A DNA stretch of 64,000 nt from Macrostomum hystrix (taxonomy: Eukaryota > Platyhelminthes > Macrostomidae). The stretch is taken from NCBI GenBank assembly GCA_950097015.1, contig CATNEN010000001.1, positions 25,491,001 through 25,555,000 on the forward strand, given 5' to 3'. Both the position numbers and the translations under genes were made by a program. This document shows, in pieces, positions 10,044-21,413 of this stretch (positions are counted from its first letter, which is position 1; each line of letters begins with the position of its first letter). The notes beneath the pieces were generated by a model. It made no database searches and was not told the origin of the DNA. It saw only the letters and a list, made by a program, of their open reading frames with translations.

Positions 10044-11976
10044 GTCCGCGTAGAAGACGACGATTGCGATGATGACGAGTCCGCGGTGCGTCCTGAAGCA
10101 GCCGAGCCGCGGAAGAGAGCGGCGAGCGTCGACGCCTGCGGCTCCGACAGTCGGCTGGCCAAGACGCCGCGCCTGCAGACGGGCCGCGCCCAGCAGGCCG
10201 AAGCCGCCGTCCGCTCTCGGATCCGCAGCTGCGCCAGGTGCGGCCTGTACTTCACCTCGGCCTGGATGCTGCGCACCCACCGCCAGTTCCACGGCCTGTT
10301 CGACAGCGGCGCAGCCGCCCAGCTGCGGAGACGGCGGCGACGACCGCTGCGCGACAGTCGGCCGGAGCTGGTGCTGGCGGCTCCCGTGCTCAGTGACTGG
10401 GGCAGCATCTCCTACGTGCCAGTCAGCCCAGCGCAGTACTCGACTGAGGCTCCGCAGCGGCTGCAGCTGCGGCAGCGAAGGCGGCAGCAGCAGCAGCTGG
10501 AGGAGCAACCGATGATGGAGCAGCAGGAAGCTGGCTCGGATGTTAGCGGGTGAGTATCTGTGCAAATACAATCTCTCTTATCAGTGGCTTCAGTTTCTCG
10601 CACCGCCTCTGATCTCTGAAACCCGCGATTCTCTGAAACCCAGCAGCGGCTGCTCGCCAGATCTGCCATCTGAGACCGCGGCGCTGGACCTGACCCTGCC
10701 CAGAGCGCCGTCTCCTCCGAGGAGCACCGTCAGTGCGGGACCATTGTCCAGAGCGGCCCCTAGCCTTCAGCAGCAGCAGCAGCCCAGGCAGCGCAGCCGG
10801 CCGCCAGTCGACGGCCTCGACCAGCAGAGCCGCCCGGGCCCAGAGCAGTCGCCGAGTCCGAGGAAATCTCAGCCTTCGGCCGGCCCCGTGTCCAGCCTGA
10901 TGAGTGTGTGCAAGGACTGCAAGATCGGCTTCTTCAACTACAACAACTACGTTGTGCACCGCTCTCTATACTGCCAGAGCAGCCGCTTGGCTCAGGGGGC
11001 TGGCACACCCGGCAACTCGGCCCGCACAGCCAAGCTGCCACTGCAGCAGCAGCAGCAGCCAGCCAGCCATCCAGACAAAACTGCGCCCTCCAACACGGCC
11101 ACCAACACTCTGCCATCGACTGCCGCAGCTCCAGCTGCTGCTGCTGCTGCTTCTGCAGCCTCTGCATCGACTGCCGACAGTTCGGCATCGTCAGCTGCCG
11201 CCACCGGCGACGCGGCAGGGTCCGGCTGCAGTCAGCCGTCCTGGCTGCCGATCTCTCTGGACGTCGGTGGAAGCGGAGCCGGCGGCTACAAGTGCTCCAT
11301 CTGCGGCTACATCGGCCAGACTGAGCGCGGCATGAAGACGCACGCCAAGGTGCACTGCGGCTTCGGCGGCGGCAGCGGCCTCGGCACCGTGGCGGCTCCC
11401 AGCGGCGGCAGCTCTTCCTCAGCGCTGTCCCCATCGGAGACTTCAACAGGCGACGGCATCCGGCTGCCGAACGCCTTCGCCGGCGACCTGCTGTGCAGCA
11501 TGAGCCCAGAGGAGCTCGGCATGCTGCAGCACAAAACACAGCCCTACAGCAAGCGGAGAACTTTTAAACGAGTGGCGCCGCCACTGGCGCAGCAGCAGCA
11601 GCAGACACTCCAGCTGCCACTGTCGCTTCACCCGGAGCTGCTCCGACATCAGCTCCAACAGCTGCATCAGCAGCACCAGCTGGCCATCTCTGCTGCCGGA
11701 GCCAGCACCGCAGCCGCTGCTGCTGCGGCCGTTGCTGGAGCTGGCTTTCGACTGAGCCGATGCGGCAGAGACAGCGAAGACGCTCAGCAGCAGCAGCAGC
11801 TGGATCAGCTGGTCTGTGTTCGCTGCGGCGAGTCATTTGAACAGCTGGAGTCCCTGCTGGAGCATCAGGAGACCGCCTGCGCCGGCCTGAGCACCACTGC
11901 CGCGGCTGCCGTAGAAGCGGCGGCTGCAGCCGTCAAGCTGGAGGTGCGGGCAGCTGACAGCCTTGGCAGAGTTTAG
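10044..11976 (+). CDS. FOG/ZFPM-like zinc-finger transcription cofactor, unit 1 copy
   Basis: Exon 10044-10549 ends at GTGAGTATC and joins in phase to an exon starting at 10644 (after GAAACCCAG), reading to TAG at 11976. The fingers in order are: a C2H2 finger (CARCGLYFTSAWMLRTHRQFH); a CCHC finger (CKDCKIGFF...H...YC); a finger with the GYIGQTERGMKTH signature; and a C-terminal CCHC finger (CVRCGESFEQL...H...AC). CCHC fingers and the GYxGxTxRGMxxH block are hallmarks of Friend-of-GATA cofactors, which bind GATA factors and recruit CtBP. ALDLT in the second exon resembles a PxDLS CtBP motif. Linkers are rich in Gln and Ala. Compared with unit 3 it lacks one CCHC finger, lost near 11055-11070 without breaking frame. 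The start codon is unresolved because the only upstream in-frame sequence is closed by TAG at 10041. Confidence 0.7.
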
Positions 11977-12129
11977 TGGATGCGGCTCAACATTATCTAT
12001 GCGTAATATACTACTGCCCTTCTCTATGATGCCATTTCAATACATCAATGGGCTGCAGATGGGATTCGAATACAACCTTTGAATGCTTCTGTGACTGGGA
12101 ATCAGGATTCTTCGAATCATGGGAATCTG

Positions 12130-12275
12130 ACGACAGGGGATTCTGTGAATCATGGGGATTGGGGAAAGATTGGATTCTGTGAATCATGGGGATTGGGGAA
12201 AGATGGGATTCTTTTAATTATGGAAATTGGTTAAAATGGGATTCTATGAATCATTGGGATTAGGAAAAGATGAAT
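12130..12275 (+). repeat. 32-bp repeat in the 3' flank of the zinc-finger gene
   Basis: About four units of GATTCTGTGAATCATGGGGA followed by TTGGGGAAAGAT, partly decayed. The same place in unit 3 has about six cleaner units (62775-62985). An AATAAA at 12329-12334 downstream is a candidate polyadenylation signal. Confidence 0.75.
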
Positions 12276-12642
12276 TTTTTAAAATATATTTTCATCCCAC
12301 CCGCAGTCCAGTAGGACATGAGTTTAAACAATAAACAATTTCAAATTTAGATTCTGAAGACTTATATTGTTTACCCAAGTGACACACCCGCCAATTACAA
12401 TTTACTGCACAGTGAATACACTTTGAATTGCTTAAAAATTATTGTGCTTCAAATGGCAGAAAAATCTGTACATCAATACTTGTGAGTAGTATGTGATATG
12501 CAAATATATTCATTGTTGCCATGGCAACCAAATTTGCAAAGCTGCTCCAATCACGGACAGCAATCACGCATATAAACTATTTGTGATTATTGTGTTCTAG
12601 TCTTCTGTCTGATCTATTTTTAGATTTAACTCATGTTTTTAT

Positions 12643-13396
12643 GTCACTCTCTCATATCTTCTGTCACCCTCTCATATCTTCTGTCACTCTCTCATATCTT
12701 CTGTCACCCTCTCATATCTTCTGTCACTCTCTCATATCTTCTGTCACTCTCTCATATCTTCTGTCACTCTCTCATATCTTCTGTCACTCTCTCATATCTT
12801 CTGTCACCCTCTCATATCTTCTGTCACTCTCATATCTTCTGTCACTCTCATATCTTCTGTCACTCTCTCATATCTTCTGTCACTCTCTCATATCTTCTGT
12901 CACTCTCTCATATCTTCTGTCACTCTCTCATATCTTCTGTCACTCTCTAATTTCTTCTGTCACCCTCTCATATCTTCTGTCACTCTCTCATATCTTCTGT
13001 CACCCTCTCATATCTTCTGTCACTCTCTCATATCTTCTGTCACTCTCTCATATCTTCTGTCACTCTCTCATATCTTCTGTCACCCTCTCATATCTTCTGT
13101 CACTCTCATATCTTCTGTCACTCTTATTTCTTCTGTCACTCTCTCATATCTTCTGTCACTCTCTCATGTCTTCTGTCACTCTCTCATATCTTCTGTCACC
13201 CTCTTATATCTTCTGTCACTCTCATATCTTCTGTCACTCTCATATCTTCTGTCACTCTCTCATATCTTCTGTCACTCTCTCATATCTTCTGTCACTCTCT
13301 CATATCTTCTGTCACTCTCATTTCTTCTGTCACTCTCTCATATCTTCTGTCACTCTCTCATATCTTCTATCACTCTCTCATATCTTCTATCACTCG
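12643..13396 (+). repeat. 18-bp satellite, unit 1 array
   Basis: About 42 copies of CTCTCATATCTTCTGTCA, with 16-bp (one CT missing) and CC/TG variants. Open frames through it (SLISSV, LSYLLS) are artefacts of the 18-bp period. Confidence 0.95.
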
Positions 13397-13692
13397 ATCC
13401 CATCGACTTGTCCCTTCAGCAAACACATTGGCAATGAATTAACAGCTCAACAACATAACATAGACGGTGGCAGTGCCAGAGCATTCGGCTGCATCTTCAG
13501 CAACGGTGGAGGAGTCAGGAAGTGACAAATTTCAATGCGCGATTCACACTACTCGAACGCTTGGTTGTTAGTAGCATAAAACGCATACGCCATGCAGAAA
13601 TGAGATCAGACTCACTCACCGCTTCTCCATTTCTAGTGAGCACAGACAGGCTGGATTTCACTCCAATGCTGGAGAATTCTCCGAATGGCGAC

Positions 13693-14272
13693 TTACTTAC
13701 TTTGCAGGGGGGCCTGGGGCACTTGACGCACAAACACAGGAACGGCATGCCCCCAGGCCGGCGAACTAGGCGAGAGCCGCCCATCGCGCCGCCTCCCCTG
13801 AGCAGGCACCTCACACACACAGCAGCAAGCCAAGCGGGGAAGGGGGCGGCAGCCGGAGTGCCTCCCACCCCAGGCCCGCACACGCACAGAGCAGACCAAG
13901 CCGGGGCGGAAGGCTGATAGAAATCAGTCCTCAGGGGGGGGCGGGTGACGAGTGTACACTTTATCCAATCGCGCTGACGGAAATCCAGATGAGCGCGCGG
14001 CGGTGTACACCCGCCCCCCAGCCACCCCCCGCAAGGTCTAACGCCCCAGCGCCAACGCACAAACTCATACAACGCAGAACAGGCACACAGAAAGGAAGGA
14101 GCAAAGCTATTTTTCAAGCTTTGATTGCACGAAAAAAGGTGCACCTCCGCCGGTCGCTACTGTCCAAACCCCCCAACAAGTACCGAAATTAATCGTGACC
14201 TGAAGGGTGAATCGAACTAGCGTCCTTTGGAGTGCGAGGCAGCGACGTTAGCCGCTGACCCCCCTCGCCCCC
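13693..14272 (-). mobile_element. tRNA-derived SINE, full insertion
   Basis: The insertion is bounded by a 14-bp duplication, CTCCGAATGGCGAC (13679-13692 and 14273-14286). Unit 2 has a single copy at 40896-40909 and no insert. Read on the minus strand it starts with a tRNA-like head with a good B box (TAGTTCGATTC) and a weaker A box, followed by a GC-rich body of about 500 bp and the tail AAGTAAGTAA. Long GC-rich frames inside it are not genes. Confidence 0.85.
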
Positions 14273-14286
14273 CTCCGAATGGCGAC

Positions 14287-16170
14287 ACTGCTCCAGCTGA
14301 TGAAGCTAGAGAGTCTGTGCATAACATGGTTGCGAATTTCATTTCTGAAGGAATTTCATTGATTAGTTTTAACCACTTCAGTAAACCAATTAAGTCGACA
14401 ATCCTTACCATTTAGAGATCTTCAGCTCAGTGCACCCAAGCTGCAATAAATCTGATGTAACCGGGGGATGGAACAATGCGAGCGCTGGAAATCCCACGGG
14501 CTGATCCCAAGGTGGAAGGGGATCAGTCAGGCCTTACTCCCCAGTGGCACCCGCCCTAGTGATCGGTTGGTAGCTGCATGGTTTGTGGTCCGATTGCTCC
14601 GATTGGTGGGCTTTTCGAGGGAAAATTAAAGGCGGTGACTCAACGAGTAACGTGATTTTATAACCCAGACTGGCCGCTGACTTACAATTCTATGGGGAAA
14701 ACTGGCAGATAATGCCAGTGATCAAAAGAGCAAAATTACACTCCAAGGCCTTGGGGTGTAATTATAATTATAAGTATAGATACTTCAAATCTGTGTTATG
14801 GAAAATAAATTTTCAGTGCACAATCTACTCAGATGTAACTTACCATTAATAATTTTACTTTGCTTGAAACGTCATTATATTTTTAATTCGCATTTAAAAT
14901 ATGTCGTGCAGAATAGAACTGGGAACTGAAAACCCGGTCACGTTTCTCAGTCTAATCAGGTTGGATGGATTCGAACTAAGATTTTGAAATCGTTACTGAG
15001 TTTCCAGGGTTCGAAACAGTATAACTCTTTAGAGTAGTATAGAACGATAAAATGCTAACTAGAAATAGTAATTAATGAGTAAATACTATCATGAAGTTTT
15101 TTAAAAACTATTAAGGAATCGATTGCAATCGTAGAAACGAATTCTATAGAATGAACTTTTTTCTTTGAACTTCGGCGTGTCTGTAAGAAAGCCTAACTGC
15201 AGTTCAGGAATTGGCGCTGTTTAGGCTCAACTTCTTTTTCGGCGGCAGACTGAAAAGGGCAGGCCTACCGCTCAGTCGCTCAAAGACTTGCTAAACCCAA
15301 GGGATATAGTGCCTTTAATTTACAGCTACTCAATATAATTATAGGCCCTTTTTGTAATTTGCTCAATGCTCAATAAAAATGTTTTTTTTTGTGTTTGTCA
15401 CGATGTCTAATACACACCAAATATTGCCTTGTATTTGTCCTTAACTTCTTTAAAGTTAGAATTTGAGAGTCTTGACAATCAAGTAAGAATTTGATTGAGG
15501 AGTTGAAATAAGGGTTTGGAGCCAGGGGGCTTGGGGCACAGGGACAGGGTCAGGGAGATTATGATACAGTAGAATATTTCAATTTTCTGTAATGTAGCAA
15601 TTTTTTATTCGTTAAACATTTCTAAAATTTAAATCTGGGATACAGAATCTGGTTTAATTTTTCTAATAAAAAAATCTGAGAGTGATTGTAAAGCTATATT
15701 CCGATATATAGTCAGTTCAGTTAGATATTGAAATAAATGGGCCTATTTATTTAATTAGCTATATATTATGTCTAATTTCTGAATCTTATTAAATGTTTGT
15801 TAGTAAATTTCAGTACTTACACTTAGAGTACACTAAGTTTAAAACACTATATGCACCTACAAATAACCACCAAATTTAGTAAGTTTAATTAGTAATTTAG
15901 TAAATATATTTCTTATTATAGCAATATATCTAGTTCTATATTCTAAATTGTGTGTAGTTTGTTTTTGTTGACCTAATCTGATAGACAAGAAAAATAAAAA
16001 GCTAAGGTGTCAAACAATTGCTGACTGACTTTCAACATCCTTAAGTTAATATTATCAGGCACATTATAATTATAAGTTATATTGCATAGTTTCAACAGTT
16101 AACACTTGAGTTATAATGTAGTTGACCCAGTCTAGTTAGCTATGGAAGTTGTCATAAGTCTATAACAGTT
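14287..16170. other. Gene-free spacer, unit 1
   Basis: The first 220 bp match unit 2 (40910-41130). Beyond that, the sequence to about 16170 is AT-rich, has no counterpart in unit 2 and shows no gene or transposon structure I can support. Confidence 0.6.
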
Positions 16171-16174
16171 CTGA

Positions 16175-16553
16175 CAGGTCTGACTAGTGCCCTGCAGCCC
16201 TGCAGTTCTGACTAGAGCCTTGCAGCCCTGCAGTTCTGACTAGAGCCTTGCAGCCCTGCAGTTCTGACTAGAGCCTTGCAGCCCTGCAATTCTGACTAGA
16301 GCCCTGCAGTTCTGACTAGAGCCCTGCAGTTCTGACTAGAGCCCTGCAGCCCTGCAGTTCTGACTAGAGCCCTGCAGCCCTGCAGTTCTGACTAGAGCCC
16401 TGCAGTTCTGACTAGAGCTCTGCAGTTCTGACTAGAGCCCTGCAGTTCTGACTAGAGCCCTGCAGTTCTGACTAGAGCCCTGCAGTTCTGACTAGAGCCC
16501 TGCAGTTCTGACTAGAGCCCTGCAGTTCTGACTAGAGCCCTGCAGCCCTACAA
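16175..16553 (+). repeat. 20-bp minisatellite
   Basis: About 17 copies of TTCTGACTAGAGCCCTGCAG. Early copies carry an extra CCCTGCAG block, giving about 30-bp composite units. Confidence 0.92.
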
Positions 16554-16981
16554 TAATTAAAAAATTTTGTTGTCACCCTTGGACCAGGATGAATTATTTG
16601 GTGTCCTTCTGTCATGATTTATCCCACCACTTACAATTCCTGGCTGAACCCTAGCCCTTTAAAAATGGGAGTAATTATTTCTACTAAGAGTAGGCATCCT
16701 GCATCTCTAAATTGAAGCATCATTAAAAGGAATTTATATGCTTACTAGCTTTTTTTGCCCGTTGTTTTTGGGGCAGAAATTTAAAGCAAAGCAGTAAGCA
16801 ATTCACGTCTCTGTATTAACTTTATAGTGAAGGTCACCATTTATTTATTTACTGCATTAATGAAAAGTGAAGAGTTTGTTTAAGGGCGTTTTAAGTAAAA
16901 AATAAGTGAAAAGTTTGTCCAAACAGCCCCCTCTTGATTACTTCTTTAGAAACATGTCTCTTAGCCACTCCTCTATACAGT

Positions 16982-17261
16982 CAGTGGCAGATCCAGGAAT
17001 TTTGTTTTGGGGCGGTCTGTCAGGGGAGCGCCATGAGAATCACAGAGGGGGTGCCAGCGGCCGAAAAAGGGCGCCAGGAGCCAAGAAAGGGCGCCAGCGG
17101 CTGAAAAACGGGAGCCAGCGGCTGAAAAAGGGGCGCCAGCGGCCGAAAAGGGGCGCCAGTGCTGCGACTGGCGCCCCTGGTGGGGGCATCTTATTCCCAT
17201 GATTAAAATTTAGGGGGGGGGGGCGACTGCCCCCCGCCCCCCCCCCCTAAATCTGCCTCTG
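16982..17261. mobile_element. hAT-type MITE nested in the Helitron
   Basis: Termini CAGTGGCAGATCCAGG (left) and CAGAGGCAGATTTAGG (right, reverse complement) are flanked by a perfect 8-bp duplication TATACAGT (16974-16981 and 17262-17269). The interior holds about six copies of a 20-bp GGGCGCCAGCGGCTGAAAAA-like repeat, and a G11/C12 run lies near the right end. CAG termini and an 8-bp duplication are typical of hAT elements. Confidence 0.88.
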
Positions 17262-17387
17262 TATACAGTATGCATGTACACGCGTATACATAAGGAAAAT
17301 AGCCATGACATAACAATAACAATGTCAAAGAAACAAAATTAAACTGTTTCAGAGTTCAGAGTTAGACAGGTCAAGGTCAATTCGTGA

Positions 17388-18460
17388 CTACTTTTCTATT
17401 AATTGCTTGCGAGTCACCTCAAGGCCTGGGGATACACCACATTCTTCGTTCTTCCCCTTGGTGCAAAAATGAATAGGCCAGCTGGAGTTCCAACACGGGA
17501 GCAGGCGACATAAAGCTGCCCATGCGAGAAGCAAGGAGTCTCCAGGTTGATGCCAGCCATGCACCTTCAGCGACTGTCCCTGAGCCTTGTTAATAGTCAT
17601 CGCAAAGCACACTCTCACAGGGAACTGCAGTCGCTTGAACTGAAATGGCAGGTCCGTGGGGATAATTGGAATCCGGGGAACGAACACAGACTCTCCTCTG
17701 CCAGATCCAGTCATTATCGTGGCCTCAATCACGTGTGGGAAGAGCCGCCTGACTATCAGTCTGGTGCCGTTACACAGCCTTGGCGCATTCAGGTTGTGGA
17801 GGAGCATAATTGGTGCCCCAACTTTCAGCTGCAAGTTGTGCGATGGAGTTCCAGGAGGATCTAGAGAGTTCAGAAACTCAACAGGATACTCCACAGCGGT
17901 GTCATCAGTCAACGTTGTATCAATTGACTTGTAGGTGAAAACTGCACCTGGCAACTCCTGAAGCAGTTGGTAGTTAATTTCGTTGGCGGCATCATTTCTA
18001 GGACACAGAATAGCCCTCTCTGACAGCCAGTCAACGTCAGCATATCGAACCATCAGGTTCGGGTAAACTTTTGCCTTGAGCTCCTGCACTGACTGCACAA
18101 TGGTTCCGATTGTAGCGATCGATGACTGCCCATCCTCGGTGCTAATCTCCAGCAGATCATTGCCGATTCGCAATAGATTGGCAGAGAACTCATGAGCTGT
18201 TTCGTCTCCTTGAATTGTAGCTCTCATGTTTGTTCGTACAGGTGCAACTTCACAACCGATGGCCACAGGTGAGATGATTTTAGGCAAGCATTAATCTCAT
18301 CAGCAGGAGTGCCACGAGGAATCACAGGCAGCGTCTGTCTAAAGTCTCCAGACAGCAGCAGAGTGACACCACCCATCAGTTGATCGCCAGCCTCTCTCTT
18401 TCTTCTATCCCAGGCTGGCTGGAGAGAAATATCGCCCTGCGCACTGGGACGCCACCGCAC
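17388..18460 (-). pseudogene. Helitron Pif1-like helicase, C-terminal remnant with frameshift
   Basis: Two overlapping minus-strand frames (18460-18224 and 18287-17388) together give the C-terminal half of a Helitron helicase. Visible motifs are GDFRQTLPVIPRG (motif III region), LWPSV, TNMRA, ERAILCPRND, and FAMTINKAQGQSL (motif VI). A single-base indel near 18240 separates KLHL from TNMRA. Everything upstream (Rep endonuclease, Walker A and B) is absent, and sequence before about 18390 is not helicase-like. It is therefore not functional. In an intact element this protein unwinds DNA during rolling-circle transposition. Confidence 0.88.
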
Positions 18461-19104
18461 TCAGTCTCAGTGCTGCTTGGGGGCCAGTAGACAGTCTAGG
18501 GGTTTGGGCTGTGTACATTCACGGCTTGAAGTACAATGTACAGTCTGGGGCTTCGGCGCCCGGGGAAGGGAGGGGGTGGCTGTAATAAAATTTGGCCCGC
18601 AGAGTGGCGGAGGGGAGTTGGGGTGGCTGTCCTAGGAAAACAAAAAGTGACTCACTTTGAGATGATGCAGCTTTGCTCTGGATTGAGTAGAGATGTTCAA
18701 AATTGACAGCATTGTTGGAAAACATGTAAAGTGTAAGTGGATCAAATTTGGAGAAAATCTGACAAAGTGGGGCGACGATATGTCGAATTGAGTGATTTTT
18801 TGACGATTTTTGAGCAGTTTTTTGCACTTTTGAGCAGGAAGGAAATGATTTTTCGGGAATTTGAGTAGCCTATTGCACTCAGCGTAGGTGGTTTTAGGTA
18901 TGTGCAAAGTTTGGTGCGATTTGGTTGAGCGGTTTCGGCGTCTATAAAGACAAAAGGTTGCACACACACACACACACACACACAGACAGACAGACAGACA
19001 GAGTTTTCACTTTTATATATATAGATTTTCTATGATTCTACTACTATAACATTCAGAATATAAAATTAGTTTTTTAAAATTCTGTTAATATATTCAGCAC
19101 AATT

Positions 19105-19545
19105 CATCACACATCCACATTTCTCACCTACCCTAGAACACTGTACATCATTGAGCCAATCAGAACTCATCACACATCACATTTCTCACCTACCCTAGAA
19201 CACTGTACATCATTGAGCCAATCAGAACTCATCACCCAACCACATTTCTCACCTACCCTAGAACACTGTACATCATTGAGCCGATCAGAACTCATCACCC
19301 AACCACATTTCTCACCTACCCTAGAACACTGTACATCATTGAGCCAATCAGAACTCATCACACATCACATTTCTCACCTACCCTAGAACACTGTACATCA
19401 TTGAGCCAATCAGAACTCATCACCCAACCACATTTCTCACCTACCCTAGAACACTGTACATCATTGAGCCAATCAGAACTCATCACCCAACCACATTTCT
19501 CACCTACCCTAGAACACTGTACATCAGTGAGCCAATCAGAGCGTG
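19105..19545 (+). repeat. 63-bp minisatellite
   Basis: About seven copies of a 60-63-bp unit containing CACCTACCCTAGAACACTG and GAGCCAATCAGAACTCATCA. Variants alternate between ACCCAACC and ACACATC at the unit end. Confidence 0.93.
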
Positions 19546-19756
19546 GCTTTGCTGATTGGTTGTCCATGGTCAAGACTAGGCCAGTTACCTAGATATAATT
19601 ATGACAATACAGATGTAGTCAACATAACTAACTAGTTAACCAAATAATCATTATTTACCTTCTGGTATAGTTAATTGTAGACCATTTGGTATTGGTGTTG
19701 TTTAATTTGGGAATATGTGACCTAATGAGACACAATGGTCAAGCATTCTTGAGATT

Positions 19757-20115
19757 TAGATTTAGACTGCATCATCTGCACATGCAATTTAGACTGCATC
19801 ATCTGCACATGCAATTCAGACTGCATCATCTGCACATGCAATTTAGACTGCATCATCTGCACATGCAATTCAGACTGCATCATCTGCACATGCAATTCAG
19901 ACTGCATCATCTGCACATGCAATTCAGACTACATCATCTGCACATGCAATTTAGACTGCATCATCTGCACATGCAATTTAGACTGCATCATCTGCACATG
20001 CAATTCAGACTGCATCATCTGCACATGCAATTCAGACTGCATCATCTGCACATGCAATTTAGACTGCATCATCTGCACATGCAATTCAGACTGCATCATC
20101 TGCACATGCAATTTA
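19757..20115 (+). repeat. 27-bp minisatellite
   Basis: Thirteen copies of a 27-bp unit (GACTGCATCATCTGCACATG plus CAATTTA or CAATTCA). The 27-bp period keeps frames open on both strands. The right border corresponds to the point where unit 2 carries a different, 54-bp satellite. Confidence 0.94.
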
Positions 20116-21413
20116 GATATTTAAATAATTTACATACAAATACATTAACATATATATTTAGATTTACAATTTACACATCACTCAACTGATATGTATTAGT
20201 TCTCTGAAATCATTCAACTTTTCTTTCTTAAATTCTCGTGATTGTGATGATGCTTCTGTTAATGCTGTTTCTTAACTTTTGCACATGGTAGACATGTCTA
20301 GGTGTCCATTGTCTAGATTGGTCATTGCTTAGAGCAATATGATTGCTTTTCTAGTCCTAAATTCTATAACCATTTTTGCTATTGCTTAAGTTTATTTGTG
20401 TTGATTGAGTTTTAACATCCTCAAGTTAATATTATCTGGCACATTATCTAATATCTTGCAAGTTCTTACAGGCCTAAAACATGTATAAGGATAGACTTGT
20501 CCTAACCTTGGCCATAGCAGGGGTGTAGTTATCAGGGAATACAGGGATATTGTGACGAGTGTTTAGTTAGTTGTTGTGTAGCGGATTTGGGTTGGGATTT
20601 AAATATATTGCTTTTTAAGTTAGTTTGTTTGACTAGCTGTGACTTGGTAACGGGTGGGGACGGCGACGGCAACACTCAAAACATGTTTATTATTATAACA
20701 ACAGAAAGTACTAATTGGTTGTTGAATAAATTTGGTGCAATAATACCCAAGTGTACACTTAGGAAATAAGCCAATCAGATTATAGGGTCAAGGTCAGAGC
20801 CAAGTTCTACTTTCTAGTCACAGAATAAAATGATTATTGCGCAAAAAGTGAATGAAGAGTGAAGTGCGAAAACCAAAATAGTGTACCATACACAATATAC
20901 CGGATACTGTATTGTTATAATAAGAAAAGTAAGAAAGTAAGTATTTACAATAATTATACGGCTACGATAAACAAACACTGCCACAATATATTCTCCCATT
21001 TGTCTGCTTAAACAGTTGCCCATTATATAAGTTAAAGTTTACTGATTTTTATCGCCGTATTTTCATGTTTCTTTGACAATATTTAGCATGTTTTACAAAT
21101 GTAGAGTATGAATTATTGTACTAATGTACTAAACTAGAGTAAGTATGTATTCGCTAATAATGCAGTTATAATTTATATTTAAATATTTCCCACAGCTGCA
21201 GCATGCGCTCCACTCTACTGCCCTGTGAGTAGCCACCAAGGAGCACGATTCGAGAGCACTCCAAGGAGAGAGCGGCAGACACTGGCCAGCCCGTTGCCAT
21301 AGCAACAATTTCAGGCATAAAAGCTGTCTCCGAGCTGCAGCGGGCCAGAGGTGGAATCGCTGTGTGCTCACCTTGAGCAGTGCTCAATCTAACTCCTCAC
21401 TCTAATCAGTCCC
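20116..21413 (+). other. AT-rich upstream region of ankyrin-kinase gene 1
   Basis: It matches 43155-44475 of unit 2 closely. The last 230 bp are GC-richer and begin after TTTAAATATTTCCCACAG (about 21176-21193). That is a good 3' splice site, which could be the acceptor of a 5' UTR intron or of spliced-leader addition. It contains the palindrome TGAGCAGTGCTCA near 21374. Confidence 0.5.

Larger units (their letters stand above)
16745..19025 (-). mobile_element. Helitron, non-autonomous, with decayed helicase
   Basis: On the minus strand the 5' end reads TCTATATATATAAAAG and is preceded by A (19026 complement). The 3' end is CTAG at 16748-16745, followed by T. Just before it is a hairpin (TGCCC...GGGCA, 16775-16756). 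These are the defining ends of Helitrons, which insert between A and T without target duplication. The 5' region also has the GTCTGTCTGTCTGTGTGTG tract common in animal Helitrons. Only the C-terminal part of the Pif1-like helicase remains and no Rep/HUH domain is present, so the copy has a large internal deletion. A hAT-type MITE is nested at 16982-17261. Confidence 0.9.

Noticed and set aside
12590-13525. 311-codon frame (SLISSVTLSYLL...) over the 18-bp satellite, and its counterparts at 39071-40739 and 63292-63731
   Set aside because: It is a product of the 18-bp period. Three different frames are open over the same array and the hydrophobic pattern is the repeat itself.
13515-14144. 209-codon minus-strand frame and overlapping plus frame
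   Set aside because: They lie largely within the GC-rich SINE, which is absent from unit 2.
16175-20115. CRISPR-like regular repeats
   Set aside because: The arrays are head-to-tail tandem repeats without unique spacers, and the genome is eukaryotic.
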